Of a stretch of DNA of 64,000 bases, positions 24,782-33,122 are shown in pieces. Under the pieces are notes generated by a model. The model did not search any database. It saw only the letters and a program-made list of their open reading frames with translations, and was not told the DNA's origin. The number at the start of each line of letters is the position of its first letter. Within the stretch, counting starts at the first letter, position 1. Made by a program: the position numbers and the translations under genes. The DNA lies in contig JBJMGV010000029.1 in assembly GCA_045807725.1 (NCBI GenBank), positions 5,843 to 69,842 on the forward strand. Direction: 5' to 3'. The DNA is from DATENM01 sp045807725 (lineage in GTDB: Bacteria > Acidobacteriota > Blastocatellia > UBA7656).

Positions 24782-26410
24782 ATGAATGACGCGACGAAGA
24801 GTACGGAGCCGGAGCTATCGCTGCGAACGCGCGCGACGAACCTCGAACGCTTGCAACGCGAGACGTTCGACGTAGCGGTGATCGGTGGCGGCGCGACCGG
24901 CGCGGGCATCGCGCTCGACGCTGCGACGCGAGGTCTGACCGTCGCGCTGATTGAGAAACAGGATTTCGCCGGCGGCACCAGCTCGCGCTCTTCAAAGCTG
25001 ATTCACGGCGGCCTGCGTTACCTTGAGCATTTCGAGTTCGCGCTCGTCCGCGAAGGCTTGCACGAACGCGCACGGCTGCGCCGCAACGCGCCGCACCTGA
25101 GCCAGCCCCTGCCCTTCCTCGTTCCCGTTTACAAGCAAAGCAAGCGCTCGCCGCTCGGCAACAGCCGGCTCAAGCTGCGCGCCGGATTGACGCTGTATGA
25201 TTGGCTGGCGGGCCGCCGGAACTTCGCGCCGCATCGATGGCTCTCAGCCGAAGAGGCGTTGAAGCTTGCGCCGCACCTGTCGTCTGAAGGGCTGCGCGGC
25301 GCGTTCGTTTATTATGACGGTCTGACCGACGACGCGCGCCTGGTCATCGAAATTATCAAGACGGCGGCGGCACGCGGCGCGATTGTGGCGAACTACGTTG
25401 CAGCTACCGGCTTTGTCATCCGTGATGGCCGTATTGACGGCGTTGAAGTGAACAACCGGCTATCCGATCAGCGGCTGACGATTGCCGCGCGCTTAGTAAT
25501 TAATGCCACCGGAGTCTGGGCAGATGAAGTCAGCCGCATCCTTGATCCGTCGGCGCGAAAAACGCTGCGCCCATCGAAAGGCATTCACGTTGTGCTGCCC
25601 ACAGAGAAGCTGCGCAACCGCGCGGCGGTCTTGATTCCCTCACTCGGCGAGCAACGATTTCTCTTCGTCATTCCCTGGCAGAATCGTATTGTAATCGGGA
25701 CTACCGATACGGATTACGCCGGCGACCTCGACGACCCGCGTGCGACAGCCGAAGAGATTGGCCGCGTGATGGAGTCCGCCGCGCACAGCTTTCCCGACGC
25801 CGGCATCAATATGGATGATGTCATCGCGTCATTCGCAGGCTTGCGCCCGCTGGCCGGTGGCGATGCCGGCGCGACTAGCGAACTATCACGGCGCGAAGCC
25901 CTCACCGAAAACGACGCGGGCTTGATTTCCATTACCGGCGGCAAGCTGACGGCGTGGCGCGCGATGGCCGAGCACGTCGTTGACCTTGCCGTAAAGAGGC
26001 TGGCTTCGCGCGGTGAGAGATCAAGCCGATTGCCGCGCAGTCGCAGCGCCGAAATCAAGCTGGCCAACAGCGCGCACATCACCAGCGATGAGGCGACAGA
26101 CGTAACGGGCGTTGCGCGAGACTTCGCCGTGTCGGTCGCAACCGTCGAGCACTTGATGCAAAGTTATGGCGGCAACTTTGTGACGGTTCTTGAGGTGGCG
26201 CGGCAGCGCGACGAGTTGAAGCGGGCGTTGATTGACGGCCTGCCGCACATTGAGGCCGAAGTGATTTACGCGGCGCGCTACGAGATGGCCGCCAACGTCG
26301 ATGATGTTCTATCGCGCCGCACGCGCATCCGCCTGCTGACGCGCGATGGCGGCGCAGCGTGCGCGGCACGTGTGGCACAGTTAATGACCGAAGCGACTGG
26401 CGTCAGTTGA
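24782..26410 (+). CDS. glpD: FAD-dependent glycerol-3-phosphate dehydrogenase
   Basis: The protein has an N-terminal FAD-binding Rossmann motif VIGGGATGAGIALDAATRG. GGTSSRSSKLIHGGLRYLEHFEF is split over the next 50 residues, with GATNVWADE-type and TGGKLTAWRAM segments and a C-terminal helical domain. It oxidises sn-glycerol-3-phosphate to DHAP and passes electrons to quinones at the membrane. Starts at 24770 or 24782 are equally plausible and neither has a strong ribosome site; the extra upstream frame from 24698 is Cys/Ala-rich and unlikely. It is followed 50 bp on by an acyl-CoA dehydrogenase, so the pair may serve lipid catabolism. Confidence 0.88.
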   Translation: MNDATKSTEPELSLRTRATNLERLQRETFDVAVIGGGATGAGIALDAATRGLTVALIEKQDFAGGTSSRSSKLIHGGLRYLEHFEFALVREGLHERARLRRNAPHLSQPLPFLVPVYKQSKRSPLGNSRLKLRAGLTLYDWLAGRRNFAPHRWLSAEEALKLAPHLSSEGLRGAFVYYDGLTDDARLVIEIIKTAAARGAIVANYVAATGFVIRDGRIDGVEVNNRLSDQRLTIAARLVINATGVWADEVSRILDPSARKTLRPSKGIHVVLPTEKLRNRAAVLIPSLGEQRFLFVIPWQNRIVIGTTDTDYAGDLDDPRATAEEIGRVMESAAHSFPDAGINMDDVIASFAGLRPLAGGDAGATSELSRREALTENDAGLISITGGKLTAWRAMAEHVVDLAVKRLASRGERSSRLPRSRSAEIKLANSAHITSDEATDVTGVARDFAVSVATVEHLMQSYGGNFVTVLEVARQRDELKRALIDGLPHIEAEVIYAARYEMAANVDDVLSRRTRIRLLTRDGGAACAARVAQLMTEATGVS

Positions 26411-26459
26411 TCGCAGATAATTCCAGATGAATGACCGACGAGTGACCGACGAGTGACTT

Positions 26460-27590
26460 ATGATGGACACACCTTTTCTTGAAACGCGACACGTAGAACT
26501 AGCGGCTCAGGTTGACCGCTTCAACCGCGAGCGCCCGCGTCACGATGACGCCAGCGAAGACGAGCAGGCGCGCGCCCTCGTGCGACAGCTTGCCGAGGCC
26601 GGCTTGCTCGCGCCGACCGTGCCGGCTGATTTCAGCAGCACGACGCTCGACGTGCGCGCCCTGTGCGTCGCCCGCGAGCGCCTCGCTTATGACTCGTCGC
26701 TCGCCGATCTGATGTTTGCGATGCAGGGGCTTGGCAGTTTTCCGCTGACGCTGGCGGGCGCGGACGCGCTCAAGCGCCGCTGGCTGCCGCGCGTCAAAAG
26801 CGGCGCGAGCATCGCCGCATTCGCCATCACCGAACCCGGCGCTGGCTCAGACGTGGCGGCTATCGAAACGACGGCGCGGCGCGACGGCGATGAATATGTA
26901 ATTGAAGGCACAAAGACCTTCATATCGAACGCGGGACTGGCCGACTTCTACACCGTCTTTGCGAAGACCGACGCCGAGGCCGGGCATCGCGGCATCTCGG
27001 CGTTTCTGGTCGAACCCGACGCCGCCGGCTTCACGGTCGAAGCGCGGCTTGAGCTGATCGCGCCGCACCCGATAGGCCGGCTGCGCTTTGACGGCTGCCG
27101 CGTGCCGGCAACCAATCGTTTAGGCGACGAAGGCGCAGGATTCAAGATCGCTATGCAGACGCTCGATACGTTTCGCGCAACGGTCGGGGCCGCCGGCTGT
27201 GGATTGGCAGGGCGGGCGCTTGACGAAGCGATCAGCTATGCCAAGCGGCGCGTGCAGTTCGGGCGAGCGATAGCTGAATTTCAGGCCACGCAAATCAAGC
27301 TGGCCGAGATGGCGACTGAATTGGACGCCGCTCGCTTACTCGTCTACCGCGCGGCGTGGCGCAAAGACAGCGGCGCTCAGCGCGTCACGACCGAGGCGGC
27401 AATGGCCAAGCTCTACGCGACCGAAAGCGCACAGCGCATCATCGACGCGGCGGTGCAGATACACGGCGGCGCGGGCCTCGTGCGCGGCGCGGCGGTCGAA
27501 CATCTTTACCGCGACGTGCGCGCGCTCAGAATTTATGAAGGCACGTCCGAGATTCAAAAGCTCGTCATCGCCGCGCAGCTTTTGAAATAG
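26460..27590 (+). CDS. Acyl-CoA dehydrogenase
   Basis: The 376-residue flavoprotein shows AFAITEPGAGSD, the FAD-binding GTKTFISNAG, the R-rich helix KRRVQFGRAIAEFQ and the C-terminal IYEGTSEIQKL with the catalytic Glu position. It introduces the trans-2 double bond that MaoC hydratases use. It is on the opposite strand from the MaoC/CoA-transferase group but adjacent to it. Just before the start is a duplicated GACCGACGAGT (about 26430-26453). Confidence 0.88.
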   Translation: MMDTPFLETRHVELAAQVDRFNRERPRHDDASEDEQARALVRQLAEAGLLAPTVPADFSSTTLDVRALCVARERLAYDSSLADLMFAMQGLGSFPLTLAGADALKRRWLPRVKSGASIAAFAITEPGAGSDVAAIETTARRDGDEYVIEGTKTFISNAGLADFYTVFAKTDAEAGHRGISAFLVEPDAAGFTVEARLELIAPHPIGRLRFDGCRVPATNRLGDEGAGFKIAMQTLDTFRATVGAAGCGLAGRALDEAISYAKRRVQFGRAIAEFQATQIKLAEMATELDAARLLVYRAAWRKDSGAQRVTTEAAMAKLYATESAQRIIDAAVQIHGGAGLVRGAAVEHLYRDVRALRIYEGTSEIQKLVIAAQLLK

Positions 27591-27850
27591 TTGATATGGC
27601 TACGGCTGCCGACCATCTCCCCAGCGCAAGCTGCGGCATCGCTCCATTTGTCAGCAGAGCGAGTGCGCCCGGTGTTGCGCTTGCTCGATACAGGCTTGAT
27701 CGTCCGCCACCAAGCCATTCGTTCCGCTCTCCGAGGAACTCGCGCCTTGCTGCGGCGTGTTCGTGCCAAAATCATTGCCCCGTTTCAGCAATCACTCTAC
27801 AGTTGGACCGAAGCTCAGAGATAAGCAATCACGAGGGGAGAAAACTTTTC

Positions 27851-29065
27851 ATGCAGAGCGTTTCGCAAAAGCGACTGAGCCAGCCGCTCAGTCGTGTCGA
27901 TTCCATTGATCTGCTGCGCGGCATCGTGATGGTCATTATGCTGCTCGATCACACGCGCGAGTACGTCCACCGCGAGGCGCTCAACTTCGACCCGACCAAC
28001 CTGACGAAGACTCACGCGCTGCTCTTTTTCACGCGCTGGGTCACTCATTTTTGCGCGCCCATCTTCGTCTTTCTCGCCGGAACCGGCGCGTACCTGCGAG
28101 CCGCGCGCGGCGAAAGCAAGCCGCAATTATCAAAGTTTCTCATCACGCGCGGCCTCTGGTTAATTGTGCTGGAGCTGACGGTCATTCGCGTCATCGTCTG
28201 GTTCAATGTCGATTTCCACTTCGCGTTTTTGTTGCAAGTGATCTGGGTCATCGGCATTTCGATGATCGTGCTGGCCGCATTGATTTACTTGCCGCTGCGC
28301 GTCGTCGCGGTTGGCAGCATCGCAATGATCGCGCTGCATAATTTGCTCGACCTGATTAAGTTTCAGCCAAACAACCCGCCGACCTTTTCGGATGCGATAT
28401 GGATGTTGCTGCACCAGCAGGGCGTAGTCTTTCTGTCGCCGGGTGTGTACGGGCTTCTGCTCTATCCCTTGATCCCGTGGGTAGCGGTGTTGGCGGTGGG
28501 CTACTGCTTCGGCGCACTTTATCAGTGGGAAGAAGACCGGCGGCAACGCATCTTATTGAGGCTCGGCGCGGGCCTGCTGCTCGGCTTCGTCGTGCTGCGA
28601 GGCGTGAACGTTTATGGCGACCCAAGCCCTTGGAGCAATCAGGGCAACATAGAGTTCACGCTGCTCTCGTTTCTCAACGTCAGCAAGTATCCTCCGTCGC
28701 TCTTATTCCTGCTGATGACGTTGGGCGCAGGCATACTCGGCCTGTGGGCGTTCGAGCGCGCAGGTCGCGGGACTATCGCGCGCATCTTCGTAACGTTCGG
28801 ACGTGTGCCGATGTTTTTCTACATCGGGCAGTGGCTCATCGCCCACAGTCTTGCCGTGCTGGCCGGCTACATCGCGGGACAACCTGTGGGCTGGCTGTTT
28901 GTCGGGGTGATGGATCAGCCGCGCCCGAACCCCGGCAATCTCGGCTTTTCGTTGTGGGTAGTCTACGTCGCCTGGTTCGTGGGACTGCTGTTGCTCTATC
29001 CGCTCTGCCGATGGTTTGCCGGCGTCAAACGCCGCCGCCACGATTGGTGGCTGAGCTATCTTTAA
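27851..29065 (+). CDS. DUF1624/HGSNAT-like membrane acyltransferase
   Basis: From ATG 27851 (GAGGGGAG about 9 bases upstream) the protein has 404 residues and about ten transmembrane helices. The N-terminal hallmark RVDSIDLLRGIVMVIMLLDH ends in the conserved His, followed by REYVHREA and FCAPIFVFLAGTGAYL. The family relates to heparan-alpha-glucosaminide N-acetyltransferase, which passes acetyl groups across membranes to aminosugars. The frame also extends 85 codons upstream, but that part lacks protein character and the ribosome site favours this start. Substrate unknown. Confidence 0.8.
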   Translation: MQSVSQKRLSQPLSRVDSIDLLRGIVMVIMLLDHTREYVHREALNFDPTNLTKTHALLFFTRWVTHFCAPIFVFLAGTGAYLRAARGESKPQLSKFLITRGLWLIVLELTVIRVIVWFNVDFHFAFLLQVIWVIGISMIVLAALIYLPLRVVAVGSIAMIALHNLLDLIKFQPNNPPTFSDAIWMLLHQQGVVFLSPGVYGLLLYPLIPWVAVLAVGYCFGALYQWEEDRRQRILLRLGAGLLLGFVVLRGVNVYGDPSPWSNQGNIEFTLLSFLNVSKYPPSLLFLLMTLGAGILGLWAFERAGRGTIARIFVTFGRVPMFFYIGQWLIAHSLAVLAGYIAGQPVGWLFVGVMDQPRPNPGNLGFSLWVVYVAWFVGLLLLYPLCRWFAGVKRRRHDWWLSYL

Positions 29066-29087
29066 TGAGCAGCGAGTCGGCGCTGGC

Positions 29088-30002
29088 TCACTTCTTCGGC
29101 GGCTCGATCTCGTATTTGAGTTTCAGGTAAATGGTGAACTGAACGACCGGCTCAAGGACAACCGGGTTGATGACCGCGTCGAAGCCGTCGGCGTTCAGCG
29201 GGTTGAAAAAGAAGGTGCGGTTCTTGCGCGCGCTCTGCACCGTGTAACGCTCGCGGGTGTAATCGGGGCTGACATCTTCCGACTCATAAGCCGTGTACGA
29301 ATCGTACATCTCGGTCGGGTAGTAGGTGCTGTGCCGCTCGGCGTAGACCTGCGCCGGCGGTTGCAGTTGAATGCCCAAGAGCCGTTCATAGCGCGCTGAC
29401 TTCTGCTTGACGACCTTCGCGGCTTCTTCCATCAAGCGGCTCTGTACGCCGGCGGTGTCGCGGACGACATAGTCCACCTTGATGAGATCGAATATGTTCG
29501 ACCGCGACGCGGCGATGATCAGCTTATCGAGCAGCGCCTTGTCGCGGTAATGAACGGCGATGTTCTTCTTCAACTCGAAGCCGGAGAGCCGCTGTTTGGC
29601 GACGCTGCCCGTGACCTGATACGAGTAGATTTTGTTCTGCGCCGCGAAGTCTACGAAGAGGTCGTCTTTGCCGATGCCGAGCCGCTGCGCTTCAGTGGCA
29701 AAGCCCGCGATGATGGCGTCCATCTGCTGATTGCATTCCGCCACCGACGCGCATTCCTGGTTGACGGCGAAGACGGCGACGTATTCATCGGCTTTGACGT
29801 TCATCAAGACGGTGGCTTCGACGAACATCGTCGTCGCCGTCGGCGGCGCGTCGGTCGGCGCGATGACGCGCTTGTTGCGTTCATTCTGCTCGGCGCGCGC
29901 CTGGCCGCCCTGTTGCGAATAGGCGACGTTGCCGCTCGCCTGCGCGTAGCCGGTCAGCGCGCTGCCGATAATGATTAGTGAGATCAAGAGAAATCGGGTC
30001 AT
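29088..30002 (-). CDS. SIMPL (DUF541) domain periplasmic protein
   Basis: I chose ATG 30002 (AAGGGG upstream), giving 304 residues. The signal peptide is MTRFLLISLI to TGYAQA. The SIMPL-like part includes a segment on oscillating alpha/beta repeats (VEATVLMNVKADEYVAVFAVNQE; ATEAQRLGIGKDDLF; FDLIKVDYVVRD). The family is of unknown function; members are outer-membrane or periplasmic. It is divergent from the dioxygenase-like gene. Confidence 0.75.
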   Translation of the reverse strand: MTRFLLISLIIIGSALTGYAQASGNVAYSQQGGQARAEQNERNKRVIAPTDAPPTATTMFVEATVLMNVKADEYVAVFAVNQECASVAECNQQMDAIIAGFATEAQRLGIGKDDLFVDFAAQNKIYSYQVTGSVAKQRLSGFELKKNIAVHYRDKALLDKLIIAASRSNIFDLIKVDYVVRDTAGVQSRLMEEAAKVVKQKSARYERLLGIQLQPPAQVYAERHSTYYPTEMYDSYTAYESEDVSPDYTRERYTVQSARKNRTFFFNPLNADGFDAVINPVVLEPVVQFTIYLKLKYEIEPPKK

Positions 30003-30115
30003 CCACAATCCCCTTCCCGGCGACGAAGCGCGCTGCCGCACAGCGACGCGACGGAAGAAAAAGAGAGCAGCCGCCGTCTAATCGGCGAACCATTTAATCC
30101 AATTGCGAGGCTGAT

Positions 30116-30802
30116 ATGAACAACCCATCACCGCATCAAGCGAGCCGCCGACAATTCGTCAAAGGCGCTTCTCTCTTCGCCGTCTTTCTTCCGTCGCTGA
30201 TTATTCCAGCCCGTTCCTGCCAGGCGCAAACAAAACCGGCGTCGCCAGCTCACAAAGTCGGCGGCGGCTGTGACGGCTGCGAGAGTATTTATGAAGGCAT
30301 GCCCGCTCGCTTGAACTGGGAAACCCAGGTTGCTTCGCCTGCGGAGCCGGGCGAGCGAATCGAGATCAGTGGTGTAATTTACAAAGTCGATGGCGCCACC
30401 CCAGCGCCGGACGTGATCCTCTACGTTTATCACACGGATGCCAGAGGCTATTATTCGCCCACGCCTGAGCAGACCGGACTGGCGCGTCGCAATGGTCATC
30501 TGCGCGGCTGGATGAAGACCAATGCGAAAGGCGAGTATCGCTTTCATTCCATCAAGCCCGCGCCCTACCCGAATCGCGGCGTGCCGGCGCACATTCACCC
30601 GATCATCAAAGAGCCGGACAAGAACGAATACTATCTCGACGAATACTGGTTCGATGATGACCCGCTGATAACTGCCGACAAACGCGCGACACTGGAAAAG
30701 CGCGGCGGGCTGGGGATCATTCATCTGGGCAAGAACAACAAGGGCGTCTGGGTAGGCCGGCGAGATATTATCTTAGGACTCAACATTCCAGATTACCGAT
30801 GA
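30116..30802 (+). CDS. Intradiol ring-cleavage dioxygenase-like protein with Tat-type signal
   Basis: The 228-residue protein starts with a twin-arginine type leader (SRRQFVKGASLFAV). The mature part has the catechol-dioxygenase beta sandwich: DVILYVYHTDARGYY (a Tyr position), GEYRFHSIKPAPYPNRGVPAHIH (two His ligands). In known intradiol enzymes Tyr2-His2 bind Fe(III); here two Tyr and the HxH pair are visible. Secreted members may act on non-classical substrates. It overlaps the DoxX gene by 4 bp (ATGA). Confidence 0.82.
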   Translation: MNNPSPHQASRRQFVKGASLFAVFLPSLIIPARSCQAQTKPASPAHKVGGGCDGCESIYEGMPARLNWETQVASPAEPGERIEISGVIYKVDGATPAPDVILYVYHTDARGYYSPTPEQTGLARRNGHLRGWMKTNAKGEYRFHSIKPAPYPNRGVPAHIHPIIKEPDKNEYYLDEYWFDDDPLITADKRATLEKRGGLGIIHLGKNNKGVWVGRRDIILGLNIPDYR

Positions 30803-31227
30803 ACCTGAAATCGTTCGACAAGTATCGTGATCACGGGTTGCTCTTGCTCCGCGTCGGCATCGGCCTGATGTTCATCACGGTTCACGGGTGGCCAAAGCTC
30901 GCGGGCGGCGTGCAGATGTGGACGGGACTGGGCAAGACGTTCAATAGTCTCCTGGGCTTTTCATTCATCCCAGTCTTCTGGGGATTGATGGCGACGTTAT
31001 CGGAGTTCGGCGGCGGATGGTGTCTCGTCAGCGGAGCTCTCTTCCGGCCCGCGTGTGTCTTGATGCTGATAACGATGTCGGTTGCCGTCGCCGCGAATAT
31101 TCGTGGCGGTTACGGTTTTGCGGGAGCCTCGCAGGCGTTTGAAATGGGCGTCGTCTTTCTCAGCCTGATCTTTATCGGGCCGGGCCGCTTCACGCTCCCC
31201 CAGCTATGGCGCTCACGAAAGCGATAG
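30799..31227 (+). CDS. DoxX family membrane protein
   Basis: The 142-residue protein has four transmembrane helices. The first begins with LLLLRVGIGLMFITVHGWPKL and the glycine-rich helix LSEFGGGWCLVSGALF follows, as in DoxX. Family members are often found with dioxygenases or thiol-disulfide systems. Its ATGA overlap with the upstream dioxygenase-like gene indicates one mRNA. Confidence 0.85.
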   Translation: MNLKSFDKYRDHGLLLLRVGIGLMFITVHGWPKLAGGVQMWTGLGKTFNSLLGFSFIPVFWGLMATLSEFGGGWCLVSGALFRPACVLMLITMSVAVAANIRGGYGFAGASQAFEMGVVFLSLIFIGPGRFTLPQLWRSRKR

Positions 31228-31265
31228 CGGCGCGGCGAGGTCGCCAGATCACAGGCAAGCTCAGG

Positions 31266-31820
31266 CTAATTGATTACGTCGCCGACGGTCGGGTCTGTGA
31301 TGTAGCGGCCCAGTTGCAACGAGCGAATCACTTCGGCCCAGATCGGCGCAAACCGCGCGGCGTCTTCGGGCCAGTAGTCGAGCGTGAGTAGCGCCTGGAT
31401 AAGCGAGCCTCTGGCGATGCACAGTCGCGTGTACGCCGCTCGCTTCAACACCGGGTCCACGAAGCGATAATCGGCCCACGCCGCTTCGAGGTCGGGCCGC
31501 TGCTTGTGAACGATCTCGCCCTCGCGCACAGGGTTTCGCTCGTCGCCGTTCAACGCAACGTTGATTAAGTTGTCGAGCGGCAAGCTGCTCCAATCCACCT
31601 GCGGCGGCAGGCGCAGATAGGAGCAAGCCAGGCGGCAATTATCATCCGGCGGCTTCACGTCGTAAAACTTGATCGAATCCGAATCCGGTTCGACCACCCA
31701 GCCTTCGGGGATATTGAATCGCACCGCGCCGCGATCCGCGATGAAGATGCGATAGCCGTCCGGCGCTTTCCAGTTGTGATTCTTCTTGAGCTTTAACTCT
31801 TCCTTCAACCAGTCTGCCAT
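31266..31820 (-). CDS. Conserved hypothetical protein
   Basis: The 184-residue protein has no signal or transmembrane segment. Strong ribosome sites (AAAGGAGTAACGAGG) precede the ATG. It contains a beta-rich first half (GYRIFIADRGAVRFNIPEGW) and an alpha-helical C-terminal half. I do not recognise the family. It is co-directional with the RidA gene, 42 bp downstream. Confidence 0.65.
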   Translation of the reverse strand: MADWLKEELKLKKNHNWKAPDGYRIFIADRGAVRFNIPEGWVVEPDSDSIKFYDVKPPDDNCRLACSYLRLPPQVDWSSLPLDNLINVALNGDERNPVREGEIVHKQRPDLEAAWADYRFVDPVLKRAAYTRLCIARGSLIQALLTLDYWPEDAARFAPIWAEVIRSLQLGRYITDPTVGDVIN

Positions 31821-31862
31821 ACCTCGTTACTCCTTTTGCTGGTTGCCGCCGACGCGGTTCGC

Positions 31863-32246
31863 TCAATCGTTCAACGCGGCGATGGCTTCGATCTCGATCT
31901 GAAAGCCGTAGTGCAATTCTTTGACCGGCACAATAGCGCGGGCCGGGCGGTGGTCGCCCAACACGCGCGCGTAGACCTGATTGACTGCGCCCCACATATC
32001 CATATCAGAGATGTAGACAGTGACTTTCAGCAAGCGGCTCAGGTCGCTGCCGGCGGCTCGCAAGATGGCCGCGACGTTTGCGAGCGCCTGCTCGGTCTGC
32101 GCTTCGATGGAGTCAAGCACGCGCTCGCCGTTCGGCTTGATGGCAAGCTGGCCGGCGACAAAGACCATGCCGTTATGAACGACGGCTTGCGAATAATGCC
32201 CGCCGGGCGCGGGCGCGTTTTCAGTCAACACCGTTTTGATCTCCAT
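31863..32246 (-). CDS. ridA: RidA family enamine/imine deaminase
   Basis: The 127-residue protein has the RidA signature: PGGHYSQAVVHNGMVFVAGQ at the N-terminus, then VDSIEAQTEQALANVAAILRAAGSDLSRLLKVTVY, and VKELHYGFQIEIEAIA at the end. RidA destroys reactive 2-aminoacrylate. GGAAGGA lies before the ATG. It lies opposite the start of the plus-strand GT2 gene. Confidence 0.85.
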   Translation of the reverse strand: MEIKTVLTENAPAPGGHYSQAVVHNGMVFVAGQLAIKPNGERVLDSIEAQTEQALANVAAILRAAGSDLSRLLKVTVYISDMDMWGAVNQVYARVLGDHRPARAIVPVKELHYGFQIEIEAIAALND

Positions 32247-32315
32247 CTCAATTATCCTTCCCTGATTGGCCGTGCAGGCATTCGCGCCCCGCCATCTTGT
32301 TCCGTTGAACGGATC

Positions 32316-33122
32316 ATGTCAAACTCTCTGCGCATGTTGAATGGCAAAAAGATTACGGTCGTGATGCCGGCTTATAACGCGGCGGCGACCTTGCAGCAGA
32401 CCTACAACGACATGCCGATGGAAGTCGTTGACGAAGTCATCCTCGTTGACGATTACAGCTCGGACAACACAGTCGAGCTGGCGACGCGGATGGGACTGCG
32501 CGTCTTTCGCCACAGGCAGAACCTCGGCTATGGCCGCAATCAGAAGACCTGCTACCGCGAAGCGCTGAAGACCGGCGCAGACATCATCATTATGCTGCAT
32601 CCTGATTATCAATACTCGCCGCGCCTGATTGTGTCGCTCGCGGGCATGATCGCGTATGGCGAATTCGATCTGGCGCTCGGCTCGCGCATACTCGGCGTTG
32701 GCGCGCTCGCAGGCGGCATGCCGCTTTACAAGTACGTCTCGAACCGCGTGCTGACTGCGCTACAGAACCTGCTGATGAATTATAAACTGTCCGAGTATCA
32801 CACCGGCTATCGCGCTTACCATCGCGCCTTTCTTGAAGAAGTGCCGCTCGAAGAGAACTCGGACGATTTCATCTTCGACAACGAAGTGCTGGCGCAGGCC
32901 GTCTACTTCAACTACCGCATCGGCGAAATCTCGTGCCCGGCGCGCTACTTCGCCGAAGCCTCTTCGATCAGCTTCGCGCGCAGCATCCGTTACGGCGTCG
33001 GCGTGTTGTCAACGTCATTGAAGTTCCGCCTGCAACGCATCGGGATCGCCCATTTCAAACTCTTCAATCGCACGGGCAACAAGCTGGCGCACGATTATTA
33101 CGAACGTGTGACCGGCGCTTGA
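32316..33122 (+). CDS. GT2 family glycosyltransferase
   Basis: From ATG 32316 (the frame upstream is not protein-like) this is 268 residues. GT-A features are VVMPAYNAAATLQQT, LVDDYSSDNTVE (nucleotide-binding), ADIIIMLHPDYQY (metal site equivalent) and SRILG. A short C-terminal region (SFARSIRYGVGVL) has no long transmembrane segment. It probably transfers a hexose to lipid- or glycan-acceptors. Its last 25 bp overlap the convergent membrane-protein gene. Confidence 0.85.
   Translation: MSNSLRMLNGKKITVVMPAYNAAATLQQTYNDMPMEVVDEVILVDDYSSDNTVELATRMGLRVFRHRQNLGYGRNQKTCYREALKTGADIIIMLHPDYQYSPRLIVSLAGMIAYGEFDLALGSRILGVGALAGGMPLYKYVSNRVLTALQNLLMNYKLSEYHTGYRAYHRAFLEEVPLEENSDDFIFDNEVLAQAVYFNYRIGEISCPARYFAEASSISFARSIRYGVGVLSTSLKFRLQRIGIAHFKLFNRTGNKLAHDYYERVTGA

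Noticed and set aside
27596..27850. 85-codon N-terminal extension of the acyltransferase
   Set aside because: GAGGGGAG plus ATG at 27851 gives a canonical start, and the extension has no membrane or family signal.
31836..32315. 160-codon N-terminal extension of the GT2 at 32316
   Set aside because: It overlaps ridA in antisense, has no family similarity, and ATG 32316 begins at the GT-A domain.
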